The notes: generated from the sequence alone by a model not told the origin. A stretch of DNA of 64,000 bases from an uncultured Vampirovibrio sp. (GCA_910584405.1 CAJUAL010000006.1:62001-126000), one strand, 5' to 3'. Positions 39,974 through 49,839 are shown, counted from the first letter of the stretch. Translations and numbers: made by a program.

Positions 39974-40762
39974 ATGGGAAAAGACATGGGTAGTGATTTC
40001 TATAGTATGGAAAAGTTAACGAACAGAGAGTCAAAGCTTGGCGGCTTGAAGGCAATAGTCGTATTGTTAAGCGCAGTGTTTGTTGTATGTGCAATAACAG
40101 CAGGATGTGCGCAAAAACAAGAAGAAGATGTTGCTCAAGTTCCACAGCCTGCACCTGTTGAAGCTTCACAGCAAGAAGGTGTAAAGGTTCCTGAAGAAAC
40201 TTCTGTAGATTTGGATGTTGATACAAATCAGGCAAGTAAGATGGTTTCTTATGATGTGACTTCTGTTGGTAGAGCAGATCCGTTTATGCCGTCAGGCGAG
40301 TTAGATGCTTTTGATGAAGCTAAAAGAGCAGCTTATGCAGAAGCAAGTGCATACAATTCAAAAATTGCTGAAATTCAAAAGCTTAAAAATGTATCTTACA
40401 GAGAAGCTGATGATATAAGTCCGTACAGCTTTAATTTGCCGGTACCGCCAACTTCTTTGGCATCATCTGAAGCGGCAGCTGCAAAGATTACAAGAACAAA
40501 AGTTGTCGGCATTATGTATAACAAAACAAGCCCGTCTGCGATTATAAATGTTGATGATAAAGATTATCTTGTAAGACAAGGTGATAAAATTATCGGTCAA
40601 GAATATAAAGTTATGGAAATTAATCCTTCATGGATTACCGTAAATATGGGATCAAATGTTTATTCTGCAAGTATTGGGGAATTATTCTCTAAAGCGGATT
40701 TGGATAAATCTCAAAATGACTTGTATAATTTAAGAAACAGATTTGGTGGTAGAAAAGGTTAA
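39974..40762 (+). CDS. PilP-like pilus assembly lipoprotein
   Basis: 262 residues. A hydrophobic stretch ending AVFVVCAITAGC gives a lipobox (ITAG/C), placed about 45 residues in after a cytoplasmic-looking extension. GRADPFMPSGE matches the GR-DPF motif of PilP/PulC proteins. The C-terminal HR-like beta domain (KVVGIMYNKTSPSAIINVDDKDYLVRQGDKIIGQEYKVMEI) resembles secretin-binding PilP. It precedes pilQ by 30 bases. No pilM, pilN or pilO accompany it, so the PilMNOP bridge is split or reduced here. Confidence 0.75.
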   Translation: MGKDMGSDFYSMEKLTNRESKLGGLKAIVVLLSAVFVVCAITAGCAQKQEEDVAQVPQPAPVEASQQEGVKVPEETSVDLDVDTNQASKMVSYDVTSVGRADPFMPSGELDAFDEAKRAAYAEASAYNSKIAEIQKLKNVSYREADDISPYSFNLPVPPTSLASSEAAAAKITRTKVVGIMYNKTSPSAIINVDDKDYLVRQGDKIIGQEYKVMEINPSWITVNMGSNVYSASIGELFSKADLDKSQNDLYNLRNRFGGRKG

Positions 40763-40792
40763 GAAAAAGAAGAACAATAAGCAGGAGCAGAT

Positions 40793-42721
40793 ATGAAAAA
40801 TAAAATTAGAGAAAAGTTAATTGCAGGTGTTATGTTATCCGCATTCGCGATAACAAACTCTTTAACTGCAGCAATTGCAATGGAAGATTATTCTAACGGC
40901 TACGGAGCACCGGTATTAAGAACAGGTGAATCGGTGTCTGTAGGTTTACATGTTGATGAAGATATTCCAAATGCAGATTCTGTTGTAAACTTAAGTTTAA
41001 GAGATGCTGATGTTAAGCAAGTATTAAGAATGTTTGCCGATCAGGCGGGTATGAATATTATCTTCACACCTGAGGTAGAAGGTCAAATCACTATGGATTT
41101 GGTTGATATCCCGTTAAAAGAAGCTTTAGGTTTAGTTGTTAAAACTAACAAATTATACTACGATATCAAAGCTAATACTTTAGTTGTTTCAACAGAAGAA
41201 AATTCTTTATCTTTAGTTGATCGTAACCAGAATATGACAATTATTCCCGTTAAATATGTCAATGCTGTAGCGATTTCTTCATTCTTAAATAAGAGTGTCT
41301 TTTCTCCAAAAGGTAAGGGTGCTGTAAGACCCGGTATGTCTAACGGATTTATTGTTGCAACAAACCCTGCCACAAATGAGCTTATTGTTACAGGTACTGA
41401 TAAAGATATAGCTTTAGTTAGAAGAGTTGTTGATCAATTTGATAAAAAACCGACACTTACAACTTTTAAAGTAAATCATACAACTCCTGCTGAAATGTCA
41501 AATCTGATTTGTACATCACTATTTCCTACAATGAGTGTGTTAGATCCTGATGATTCATCATCAGGCGGTGCAGCTGGTGTTCCTACAGGTTTTGCATCAG
41601 ATGACAGCGGCAGTGATGGCGGAGGCGGAGCTTCAGCAGGTATCGCTGTTGGCGGTGGTAAACTTGCTTGTGCTCTATCTTGGCAGCAAAAAACAGAAGA
41701 ATCTTCAGGTGATGAAGAAACTTTCTCTCTAAGCAGTTTGCCTTTATTGAACCTTTCTGTATCATACTTCCCTACATTGGGTACAATTCAGGTTCTTGGC
41801 GGTTCTGATTCTCAAATCGAAATGATTAGAGATTATATCGCAGCTAATGATAAGAAAGCTCCTCAAGCATTTTTAGAAATTCAAATTATTACTTTATCTG
41901 AATCCGGTAGTAAAACCTTTGATAATACCTGGTCATATATGAGTAAAAACTTCTCATTTAATGCCGATAAAGGTAATGGTTTTGTAACTCAAAATCCAAT
42001 ATTTTTATCAGGAAAAGGTTATTATACTTATGACAAAGAATCTTGGGATCCTGACAAAGGTTCAGGTTCAAAACCTTGGGAAGGTTACGAAACAAGCGGC
42101 TGGACAGGTAAATCTTATCAGGCTTCTCACTTGCATTATGCCGTAAATTATTTGATTGAAAATAATAAAGGTCGTGTACTTGCTAACCCGAAAGTTCTTT
42201 TAACAAGCGGACAACCGTCAGTTATCGACTTAACATCAGATTATGTATCTAAAGTAACTACTCAGTATTTGGATAATGCATCTGCAGCCGGTTCATCTCA
42301 GGTTCAGCGTGATGTAGAAGTTGCTGATGATAACGGTATCAAGGTTACGGTTACTCCGTTTATCAGTCCTGACGGTTATGTAACATTAGATATCGCACCT
42401 AATTACAAAACTATTAAAGAAAAATTCTATACAGATGGTGAAGCTGGTAAAGATTTGGCAGCGACATTACTTCAAAGAAGTGATTTGAACTTAAAAGGTA
42501 TTCGTATCAAAGACGGTGAAACAATGGTTATCGGCGGTATGATACAAGAAGGTGAGACAAAAACTGTTTCAAAAATTCCGTTCTTAGGTGATTTGCCTGT
42601 AATAGGAATGTTCTTCAGAAGTACAACTACAGCTAAGTCTAAAGAAGAAATGGTTGTCATGATTACTCCGCAAATTGTTGTTGATACTGAAGATGCGGTA
42701 GCTGATGATAATATGCTGTAA
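40793..42721 (+). CDS. pilQ: Type IV pilus secretin PilQ-like
   Basis: Outer-membrane gate for pili. 642 residues. Signal peptide through LSAFAITNSLTAAIA. STN/N1 domain NLSLRDADVKQVLRMFADQAGMNIIFTPEVEG, N-domain VKYVNAVAISSFLNKSVF, then a Gly/Ser-rich insert (about 250-290) and the secretin core with VTVTPFISPDGYVTLDI, GIRIKDGETMVIGGMIQE and KIPFLGDLPVIGMFFRS..KSKEEMVVMITPQIV. AGCAGGAG supports the start. It lies in an operon with the PilP-like gene, pilB and pilC. Confidence 0.9.
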   Translation: MKNKIREKLIAGVMLSAFAITNSLTAAIAMEDYSNGYGAPVLRTGESVSVGLHVDEDIPNADSVVNLSLRDADVKQVLRMFADQAGMNIIFTPEVEGQITMDLVDIPLKEALGLVVKTNKLYYDIKANTLVVSTEENSLSLVDRNQNMTIIPVKYVNAVAISSFLNKSVFSPKGKGAVRPGMSNGFIVATNPATNELIVTGTDKDIALVRRVVDQFDKKPTLTTFKVNHTTPAEMSNLICTSLFPTMSVLDPDDSSSGGAAGVPTGFASDDSGSDGGGGASAGIAVGGGKLACALSWQQKTEESSGDEETFSLSSLPLLNLSVSYFPTLGTIQVLGGSDSQIEMIRDYIAANDKKAPQAFLEIQIITLSESGSKTFDNTWSYMSKNFSFNADKGNGFVTQNPIFLSGKGYYTYDKESWDPDKGSGSKPWEGYETSGWTGKSYQASHLHYAVNYLIENNKGRVLANPKVLLTSGQPSVIDLTSDYVSKVTTQYLDNASAAGSSQVQRDVEVADDNGIKVTVTPFISPDGYVTLDIAPNYKTIKEKFYTDGEAGKDLAATLLQRSDLNLKGIRIKDGETMVIGGMIQEGETKTVSKIPFLGDLPVIGMFFRSTTTAKSKEEMVVMITPQIVVDTEDAVADDNML

Positions 42722-42761
42722 TTTCAGACTAAAATAAGAAGAGAAAAGTTTAAGACTATAA

Positions 42762-44807
42762 ATGAATGCACTAATATTAAGATTAAAAAATAGTATTGAT
42801 AAAAAAATACTCGATAGTATTGATAAAAATCTAATGGGACAACATTATTTTGTCCCAATTAGTGTTAAAGATAATTTTCTTTTTGTTGCAGTCGGTAAAA
42901 ATTCAAATAAAGATGAAATTAACAATATTTTAAAGAAAACTTTTCCTCAATCAATAAAGTTTATGCTTGTTGGGGATGATGATTTAAAAGAGTTATTGTC
43001 ATCATTATTACCGCAATCAAGTCTTCCTAAAGAAACGTCAGCATCTGCAGATACAAAGACTCAAACTGTACCGTCAGGAGAGAAAGTCGGTGGAAAACTT
43101 GGTGAAATCCTTATTTCAAAAGGGTTAGTTTCAGAAGTTGACTTGATGAAAGCGTTAGCTTCTGCTAAAAGAAGCGGAACTCCTATCGGTTCAATGCTTT
43201 TTGAAATGGGCTTGATTTCTTTAGATGATTTGAAATCAGTTCTTCACGATCAGTCAGGTTATGATTTGGTAACTGCAAATCAGTTGGTTGATCAGAAGAA
43301 GTATGTAAATATTTTGCCGGAAGATTTTATTCGTGCAAATTCGGTTATCCCAATTTCATCAGACGGTAAAACTCTTGTCTTAGGGGTTGTTAAACCTATA
43401 AAAATGGATGTATTGAAAGAAATCATCTATTTAACAGGTTTGAGTCCTAAGCAATTGTTGATGACTCACTATGAGTTCCAAAACTCTTTAAATACTTTCT
43501 TCTCAGCTCAGAAAAAGCAAACCGAAGAAATTATTGAACAAATTAAAACTGAAACAATTGATTCAGAAGAAGAAGCTACACTTTGGGAACAAGTTGATGC
43601 TGAACTTCAAGATTCAACGGGTTCGGTTGCAAAATTCGTTAACCAAATTATTACAAACGGTATTGATAATAAAGTTTCCGATATTCACATTGAACCTCGT
43701 TTATCCGGTTATATTGTAAGATACAGAAAAGACGGTATGTTACAGAAGGTTCTTGATGTTCCTGCAAAAGTTGAAACATCTGTAATTGCTCGTTTCAAGG
43801 TTATGGCGAGAATGAACATCGCAGAAAACAGACGTCCTCAGGATGGTACCTTCTCAATTTCTTATAAAGATTGTTCTTACGACTTCCGTATTAACACTCT
43901 TCCTGTATCCGGTAAGGAAAAGGTCTGTATCCGTATCTTGGCACCTGCTGTTTCTCTTGCATCTAACGATAAAGAGATTAAGATTGTCGGTGCTAATGAA
44001 CGTGATATTCAAAAACTTAAACAAATGGTATCTTGTCCGAACGGTATTATCTTAACTTCAGGTCCTACAGGTTCAGGTAAAACAACTACTTTGTATTCAA
44101 TATTAAAAAGCTTGAATGATGAATCCGTAAATATTACGACAATCGAAGACCCGATAGAAATTAAGTTAGAAGGTATTAACCAATCGCAAATTAACGCGAA
44201 AGCAGGTATCACGTTTGCATCTTGTATGCGTGCTATCTTGCGTCAGGACCCTGATATCATTCTGGTCGGTGAAATTCGTGACTACGAAACTTTGGAAATC
44301 GCAATTTCTGCTGCGTTAACAGGTCACTTAGTATTAAGTACCGTCCACACCAACTCGGCAGCTGCAACTGTTACACGTATGATTGAAATGGGTGCAAAAG
44401 ACTATTTGGTATCTTCAACTTTATCAGGCGTAATTGCTCAACGTCTTGTAAGAAGACTTTGTGACGATTGTAAGGAAGAATATTATCCTACACGCGAAGA
44501 AGCTGCAATGATTACTACAAATCCTGAAGAAATAGAACAGCTTACAAAGACTCCGATATACAGAGCTAAAGGCTGTAACAAATGCGGATTCCAAGGTTAT
44601 AAAGGCCGTCTTGGTGTTTATGAAATCATGCAGATAACAAAAGAAATTAAAAAACTTATCGCACAAGGCGCTCACGATTTGGAAATCGAAGAAAGTGCTG
44701 TTGCAAACGGAATGACAACATTAAACAGATCTTGTTATGGTCATATCTTAAAAGGAATGACTACAATTGAAGAGTTTGTCAGAGTCTTGGGTATGGCAGG
44801 TGAATAA
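42762..44807 (+). CDS. pilB: Type IV pilus extension ATPase PilB
   Basis: 681 residues. The N-terminal MshEN domain reads GGKLGEILISKGLVSEVDLMKAL...SMLFEMGLIS. The ATPase core has Walker A GPTGSGKTTTLYSIL (about 434-448), an Asp box in TTIEDPIEI, Walker B DPDIILVGEIRDYETLEIA, and His-box LSTVHTNSAA. A CDDC...CNKCGFQGYKGR tetracysteine zinc site follows. It drives pilin polymerisation with PilC. A retraction ATPase (pilT) is not in the window. Confidence 0.95.
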   Translation: MNALILRLKNSIDKKILDSIDKNLMGQHYFVPISVKDNFLFVAVGKNSNKDEINNILKKTFPQSIKFMLVGDDDLKELLSSLLPQSSLPKETSASADTKTQTVPSGEKVGGKLGEILISKGLVSEVDLMKALASAKRSGTPIGSMLFEMGLISLDDLKSVLHDQSGYDLVTANQLVDQKKYVNILPEDFIRANSVIPISSDGKTLVLGVVKPIKMDVLKEIIYLTGLSPKQLLMTHYEFQNSLNTFFSAQKKQTEEIIEQIKTETIDSEEEATLWEQVDAELQDSTGSVAKFVNQIITNGIDNKVSDIHIEPRLSGYIVRYRKDGMLQKVLDVPAKVETSVIARFKVMARMNIAENRRPQDGTFSISYKDCSYDFRINTLPVSGKEKVCIRILAPAVSLASNDKEIKIVGANERDIQKLKQMVSCPNGIILTSGPTGSGKTTTLYSILKSLNDESVNITTIEDPIEIKLEGINQSQINAKAGITFASCMRAILRQDPDIILVGEIRDYETLEIAISAALTGHLVLSTVHTNSAAATVTRMIEMGAKDYLVSSTLSGVIAQRLVRRLCDDCKEEYYPTREEAAMITTNPEEIEQLTKTPIYRAKGCNKCGFQGYKGRLGVYEIMQITKEIKKLIAQGAHDLEIEESAVANGMTTLNRSCYGHILKGMTTIEEFVRVLGMAGE

Positions 44808-44818
44808 TAGGTGGAATT

Positions 44819-46033
44819 ATGGCTATTTTTAATTATACAGCGATAGATAATACAAATAAATTGGTAAAAGGTAAGGTAGAAGCAGACGATTTGCGTGCTG
44901 CGCGTGCTGCTGTCCGTGAATTAGGGTTCACACCGACAAATCTTACCGAAGAACAATCTACGAAAAAAGAGGTTAAAAAACCTAATGCCGGTAAAATGCC
45001 GAAGCTTGGTTTAAAAGAACAGATTGATTTTACTTCTACTCTACAAATCCTTGCTGCTGCAGGTATTCCGATTATTGAATCTTTGCTGTTTATTGAAAAC
45101 GATGCCGCGAAGTTAAAAATCAGACAGTGTGCAACAGAATTAAGACGACAAATCATGAACGGCGGTACCTTTGCGGGTACCATTGCTAAATATCCTGAAC
45201 AATTCGGACAGGTTTATATCGGTCTTGTAAGAGCTGGGGAAGATGCCGGTGAATTGGAAAAAACTCTTGACCGTTTGTTGGAACTTTTAAACAAGCAAGA
45301 TGCTATTAGAGGTAAGGTTATCGGTACATTGATGTATCCGGTATTCGTTATTTTACTTGCTGTATTTATCATTATTGTCATGTTGGTGTTTGTATTCCCT
45401 GTATTTAAAGAAATGTTTGATTCAATGGGGATGCAATTGCCTTGGATTACAAGAGTTTTGATGAATATGGGCTTGTTCTTGAAGAAACAATGGTATACAA
45501 TTCCTTTAGGTTTTGCGGCTGTTACGTTCTTTATTAACTTCTTGTTCCGTTGGAAACCTAGTAAATGGAAAATTGATGAATGGGTTTTGAAAGTTCCTGT
45601 ATTACAGGATTTGATTCAATATTCAAACTTTGCAAACTTTATTGCAGTTATGCAGGTAGCATATGACGCGGGTGTTCCTATTTTGGAATGTTTATATCTG
45701 TCTAATATGACTTTGACCAACCATACATTAGAAACAAGGGTTGAAGAAGCAACCGTAAGGGTTCAACAAGGTCAGCACTTGTCAGCTGCACTTCGTGCAA
45801 CAAGAACAATGCCTAAAATGATTCTGTTTATGATTGCAACCGGGGAACAGTCAGGTCGTTTGGGTGATATGTTAGGTCAGGCAACAAACTATATCGATAA
45901 GCAGTTAGATACGATTATTGATATTATGACAAAGATGATTGAGCCGATAATGCTTGTTGTAATCGGTACAATCGTACTTATTTTGGCTGCTGCGTTATAC
46001 TTACCACTGTTCGCATCTTACATGGGTATGTGA
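44819..46033 (+). CDS. pilC: Type IV pilus inner-membrane platform protein PilC
   Basis: 404 residues of the T2SF/PilC family. An N-terminal YTAIDNTNKLVKGKVEADDLRAARAAVRELG segment and two T2SF cytoplasmic domains, each followed by helices: QIDFTSTLQILAAAGIPIIESL...VRAGEDAGELEKTLDRL and NFIAVMQVAYDAGVPILECL...IATGEQSGRLGDML. Three long membrane helices. It couples the PilB motor to pilin addition. Its stop overlaps the next start (TGATG). Confidence 0.95.
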   Translation: MAIFNYTAIDNTNKLVKGKVEADDLRAARAAVRELGFTPTNLTEEQSTKKEVKKPNAGKMPKLGLKEQIDFTSTLQILAAAGIPIIESLLFIENDAAKLKIRQCATELRRQIMNGGTFAGTIAKYPEQFGQVYIGLVRAGEDAGELEKTLDRLLELLNKQDAIRGKVIGTLMYPVFVILLAVFIIIVMLVFVFPVFKEMFDSMGMQLPWITRVLMNMGLFLKKQWYTIPLGFAAVTFFINFLFRWKPSKWKIDEWVLKVPVLQDLIQYSNFANFIAVMQVAYDAGVPILECLYLSNMTLTNHTLETRVEEATVRVQQGQHLSAALRATRTMPKMILFMIATGEQSGRLGDMLGQATNYIDKQLDTIIDIMTKMIEPIMLVVIGTIVLILAAALYLPLFASYMGM

Positions 46034-46851
46034 TGCAGAAGACAATTATTATTACAGGTGCAACGTCAGGGTTAGGAAAAGAACTTGTTAAACTTTTTTC
46101 CGAGTCTGCTGATTGGAAAGTATTTGCAGGGTATCGCAACAAGGATTTGATAGAACCAAAAGAACATGTTGAGTACTTCTATATTGATATGCTAAAACGC
46201 GACTCTATAGTTGAGGCAGCTGAATTTATTAAATCAAAAACTGATAAAATTGATGTAATTATAAACGCTGCCGGAGCTGTTGTTGCCGGACCTGTTGAAG
46301 TTTTAGATACTGACAGTTTAAGACGTCAATTTGAAGTTAATACTTTTTCTCATATTGAGTTTGTACAGAATTTACTTCCCGCGTTAGATAACGGCAGAAT
46401 TATAAATATTAGTTCTATGGCAAGTTTCGGGCATTTCCCGTTTATAAGTCCTTATTGCGCTTCAAAAAGAGCTTTAGATATATTTTTTAATGCTTTTGCG
46501 CTTGAAAATCACAGAAATATTGAAGTTATATCGGTTAAGGCAGGTGTAATTTCAACTCCGATTTGGAAAAAGTCTGTTGATGCTAACCTTAATTCGCTTG
46601 AAAATTGTGATGAATACAGATGCGAGTTGGAATTTTTAAAGAACAATGCCTTAAAAAATACTAATAAGGGCTTAAAAGTAGAGGATGCTGCTGCGTTTGT
46701 TAAAAAAGTTGCGCTTATGAAAAATCCGAAAGTTTCATATACATTAGGGCGCGATGCTAAGTTTGCGCATATGATGTCTTACTTACCTCAAAATGTAATA
46801 AATAAGCTTGTTAAGTTTGGTTTAAAATATAGAATAAAGAAAAATACCTAA
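46033..46851 (+). CDS. Short-chain dehydrogenase/reductase
   Basis: A 272-residue SDR: IITGATSGLGKELVKLF, NAAGAVVAGPVEVLD, INISSMASFGHFPFISPYCASKRALDIFFNAFALE with catalytic Ser, Tyr and Lys, and SVKAGVISTPIW. The ATG overlaps the pilC stop, so it is translated from the pilus operon. It resembles 'SDR family oxidoreductase' proteins acting on retinol- or sugar-like substrates, but specificity is unknown. A GTG one codon earlier is the less likely start. Confidence 0.83.
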   Translation: MQKTIIITGATSGLGKELVKLFSESADWKVFAGYRNKDLIEPKEHVEYFYIDMLKRDSIVEAAEFIKSKTDKIDVIINAAGAVVAGPVEVLDTDSLRRQFEVNTFSHIEFVQNLLPALDNGRIINISSMASFGHFPFISPYCASKRALDIFFNAFALENHRNIEVISVKAGVISTPIWKKSVDANLNSLENCDEYRCELEFLKNNALKNTNKGLKVEDAAAFVKKVALMKNPKVSYTLGRDAKFAHMMSYLPQNVINKLVKFGLKYRIKKNT

Positions 46852-46864
46852 AATTTTTGCCCTG

Positions 46865-46873
46865 TGGTATAAT
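46865..46873 (+). promoter_or_regulatory. Extended -10 promoter of the TPR gene
   Basis: TGG-TATAAT ending nine bases before the ATG at 46883. No -35 match. Suggests a near-leaderless transcript, as the TPR gene has no Shine-Dalgarno. Confidence 0.45.
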
Positions 46874-46882
46874 GAATTTGTT

Positions 46883-48655
46883 ATGAACGATAAAGAAATT
46901 GATAAAATATATGAATTAATAAATTCTGAGCAGTATGAATCAGCAAAAATGGTTATAGAAGAAGTTATACAGAAGGATTCAAGTGATATAGAAGCTCAAA
47001 AATTGCTTGCGCTTTGTTTTGTTAACCTTGAACAATTCGATAATGCAAGAACTATTCTTGAAGATGTTATTAAATATTCTCAAGATGATGCTTTAAGCTG
47101 GTTTTATCTTGGTTGTTGTTATGATAATTTAGGTGATTTAATTTTAGCAAAACATGCTTATTTAAAGGTGATAGAATTAAGACCTGAATATTTGGATGCT
47201 TATACAAGCCTTTCTATTGCATATATAAAAATGGAAGATTATGATAATGCAATCGAAATCGGTAAAAAAGCGCTTGAGATTGCAGGCGGGGATGATTATT
47301 CAATATATTACATTTTAGGTACTGCATGTATGGCAGGTAAAAAGTTTGAAGAAAGTATTGAGTATATAGAAAAAGCAATTTCGATAGAACCTGATAATCT
47401 TCAGCTATATAATAATTTAGGTACATCATACTTAACTGTCGGAAATCTTGAAAAAGCTCGTCAAGCTTATGAAAAAGTTTTAAGTTTAGATGATAAAGAC
47501 TCACTAACTTATTTTAATATTGCATCAATTTTACAATTACAAAATAAACACAAAGAGGCTTGCGAATATTTTGCAAAGGCTAATGAGTATGAACCTGAAG
47601 AAGACAGTTATATTGTAGCTTGGGCACTGTCGGAAGTCAAAGCGGGAATGTTTAAAGAAGCTATTGAACATTATAAGTATCTTGCTTCTGTTTATCCGCA
47701 GAAACCTAATTATAAATATAATCTTGCATGTTGTTATCAGGTTGTCGGCGAATATGAGATTGCTATTTACTTACTGAAACAGCTGGTTGTTTTAAACCCG
47801 AAAGCGACAAATATTTTAAAGAAATTAGCAGGGGTTTATATTGATATCGGTCAGTATTCAAATGCAAAAGAAATTTATGAAAAAATAATTAAACAAGGTT
47901 CAGTATCTTTTGAACTTTATTATGAGTTAGCGCAATTGTGTGTGAAAACAGATGATATAGATAGAGCTGAACAAATTTTGAAAAAAGTTTGCGGGCTTAA
48001 TCCTACATTTGCAAGAGCTCACAAAGATTTGGGCGTAATTTATTTGAATAAAAGACTTTTTGATTATGCTAAAGAGGAATTTGAAAAAGCATATTCTCTT
48101 GAACCTGAAAATGTTTCTATAATTGTTGAATATGCAAATTACCTGCATTCAATATCAGATTTTAAACAAGCTGATGAGTATTATCAAAAAGCTCTTAATC
48201 TAGAGCCGGAACATGCAAGCGCGCTTGCTTTTTCAGCTTTAAATAAAACTCATCTTCACCAAATAGATATTGCGAAAGAACAGATTACAAAAGTTATTGA
48301 TAAAGCTTCCGGTTCAGCGTTTTTACTGTTTATCGCAGGAAGAATTTATCACCTTGCGGGTGATTATGAAAATGCTAAGATGTATTTGATTAAAGCATAT
48401 GAAATAGAAAAATTACCGGATGTTCAAAATTTACTCGGATTATGCTATTACGAACTTGGTAATTACGAACAAGCAAAGACAATATTTTTAAATATGCTTG
48501 AAAAAACTCCGATGAATGTCAATATATTACTAAATGTTGCGAAGTGTTTTGATAAACTCGGAGATGCTGAAAAAGCCTTAGAATACGCGGAAAAGACGGT
48601 AGATTTGTTTGCCGAATGTGAGGAAGCTCAAGAGTTAATTAGAAAACTTTCTTAA
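46883..48655 (+). CDS. Large tetratricopeptide-repeat protein
   Basis: 590 residues made almost entirely of about sixteen TPR units, for example FVNLEQFDNARTILEDVI, YDNLGDLILAKHAYLKVIEL, NNLGTSYLTVGNLEKARQAY and KDLGVIYLNKRLFDYAKEEF. Each unit has the W/LG-Y-A-P pattern. No signal peptide or catalytic domain, so it is probably a cytoplasmic scaffold. It lies downstream of the pilus operon with its own promoter. TPR proteins such as PilF are pilotins in other systems, but this one is far larger and unlipidated. Confidence 0.85.
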   Translation: MNDKEIDKIYELINSEQYESAKMVIEEVIQKDSSDIEAQKLLALCFVNLEQFDNARTILEDVIKYSQDDALSWFYLGCCYDNLGDLILAKHAYLKVIELRPEYLDAYTSLSIAYIKMEDYDNAIEIGKKALEIAGGDDYSIYYILGTACMAGKKFEESIEYIEKAISIEPDNLQLYNNLGTSYLTVGNLEKARQAYEKVLSLDDKDSLTYFNIASILQLQNKHKEACEYFAKANEYEPEEDSYIVAWALSEVKAGMFKEAIEHYKYLASVYPQKPNYKYNLACCYQVVGEYEIAIYLLKQLVVLNPKATNILKKLAGVYIDIGQYSNAKEIYEKIIKQGSVSFELYYELAQLCVKTDDIDRAEQILKKVCGLNPTFARAHKDLGVIYLNKRLFDYAKEEFEKAYSLEPENVSIIVEYANYLHSISDFKQADEYYQKALNLEPEHASALAFSALNKTHLHQIDIAKEQITKVIDKASGSAFLLFIAGRIYHLAGDYENAKMYLIKAYEIEKLPDVQNLLGLCYYELGNYEQAKTIFLNMLEKTPMNVNILLNVAKCFDKLGDAEKALEYAEKTVDLFAECEEAQELIRKLS

Positions 48656-48734
48656 GGATATCTATTGCATATCTTTTTGCTTGGTGATAAGATATACATA
48701 TAAAATTTAACCAGATTTGTAAGAAAGTAAAAAT

Positions 48735-48986
48735 ATGAAAAAGATGTATATTGAAAACCTGCCCTTAAGGGCAGCGGAAATTGCGCCTTTATTGTGTCGC
48801 GGCTATGGTAATGCTGAAATTGGTAAAATTATACATTTAAGTTATTATACGATTCAGACTCATGTTGTTAAGATGTTAGAACATACGGATTCCAGAAATA
48901 GAATGGAGCTTGCGTATAAATTAGGCTGTTATGAAAAAGAAATGGAAATGCAGTCTTATATAAAAATAAAAGGCAAGGGTCACTAA
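48735..48986 (+). CDS. LuxR-type HTH protein, DNA-binding domain only
   Basis: 83 residues. LPLRAAEIAPLLCRGYGNAEIGKIIHLSYYTIQTHVVKMLEHTDSRNRMELAYKLG is a GerE/LuxR C-terminal helix-turn-helix with nothing N-terminal to it, so there is no receiver or ligand domain. A 15-residue tail follows. The start MKKMYIENL follows AAGAAAGTAAAAAT, a poor Shine-Dalgarno. Such stand-alone domains (GerE-like) can be transcription activators. Target unknown. Confidence 0.8.
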   Translation: MKKMYIENLPLRAAEIAPLLCRGYGNAEIGKIIHLSYYTIQTHVVKMLEHTDSRNRMELAYKLGCYEKEMEMQSYIKIKGKGH

Positions 48987-48994
48987 TATATAAC

Positions 48995-49023
48995 TTTACA
49001 CGGCTTGTTCTTTTTTGTATAAT
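48995..49023 (+). promoter_or_regulatory. Consensus promoter giving a leaderless mlaE transcript
   Basis: TTTACA (48995-49000), 17-base spacer, TATAAT (49018-49023). The ATG begins at 49030, so the expected start of transcription coincides with the start codon. Confidence 0.65.
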
Positions 49024-49029
49024 CCTTGT

Positions 49030-49839
49030 ATGATAACTTTGCAGAAATATTTAAAACAGTCGGCAACGTATAAGGTGTTTTCACATTTTTTACTTGTTTT
49101 TGCCGATTTTTTGGATACTTTGGGCAAAATTGCACAGATAGGTTTTCATGTTTTAAAGTGCATTTTAAAATTTGAAATATCAGGAAAAGAATTACTTACA
49201 CAGTGTGACAGGTTTGGCGTAAGTTCTTTACCGATTACGTTGTCAATTGTCGGGATGACTTCTATTATTGTAGCTTCGCAGGTTGCGCATGAAATGGTAA
49301 AACAGGGCGGAGGAAATTTTGTCGGGCTATTAATGACAATACTTATTGTAAGAGAAGTCGGTGCAATTATGTCGGGGTTTGCAATAACTTCAATGATTGG
49401 TTCTTCGTTAGCTTCTGAACTTGCAACAATGCGTGTAACAGAACAGGTTGATGCGGTTGAAGTTTTAGGCGTTGATCCTATAAGATATTTATTTGTGCCA
49501 AGAGTTTTATCAGGAATAATAATGATGCCGTTTGTTGTAATTGTAGCATCTGTTGTCGGGGTAATCCTTGGTGCTGTTACATCAGATATGTTTGCCGGAT
49601 TAACATATAGAGCTTATTTTGACTCAGCTTGGCTTGGGTTATATATGAAAGATTTGACGGTATGTCTTTTAAAAGCTGCCGTATTTGGCGCTACAATATC
49701 TTTAATCAGTTGTACTTGCGGATATTTTGCATCAGGCGGAGCTAAGGGAGTTGGTATTGCGACTACCAAAGCTGTTGTTTGGTCATTTATTGCAATTGTC
49801 GTATGGGACATGGTATTTGCGGTATTATTTTTCTTTTAA
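49030..49839 (+). CDS. mlaE: MlaE-family ABC transporter permease
   Basis: A 269-residue MlaE/YrbE permease. PITLSIVGMTSIIVASQVAHEMVKQGG, then VREVGAIMSGFAITSMIGSSLASELATMRVTEQVDAVEVLGVDPIRYLFVPRVLSG with the conserved coupling loop. It moves phospholipids between inner and outer membranes with the MlaF-like ATPase encoded 19 bases downstream. The MCE substrate-binding protein (MlaD) is missing from the cluster. The chosen ATG is 7 bases after the -10. Confidence 0.9.
   Translation: MITLQKYLKQSATYKVFSHFLLVFADFLDTLGKIAQIGFHVLKCILKFEISGKELLTQCDRFGVSSLPITLSIVGMTSIIVASQVAHEMVKQGGGNFVGLLMTILIVREVGAIMSGFAITSMIGSSLASELATMRVTEQVDAVEVLGVDPIRYLFVPRVLSGIIMMPFVVIVASVVGVILGAVTSDMFAGLTYRAYFDSAWLGLYMKDLTVCLLKAAVFGATISLISCTCGYFASGGAKGVGIATTKAVVWSFIAIVVWDMVFAVLFFF

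Noticed and set aside
48735..48986. LuxR-type HTH as a fourth prepilin regulator
   Set aside because: No prepilin is adjacent or divergent, and the HTH class differs from the three Xre-type partners.
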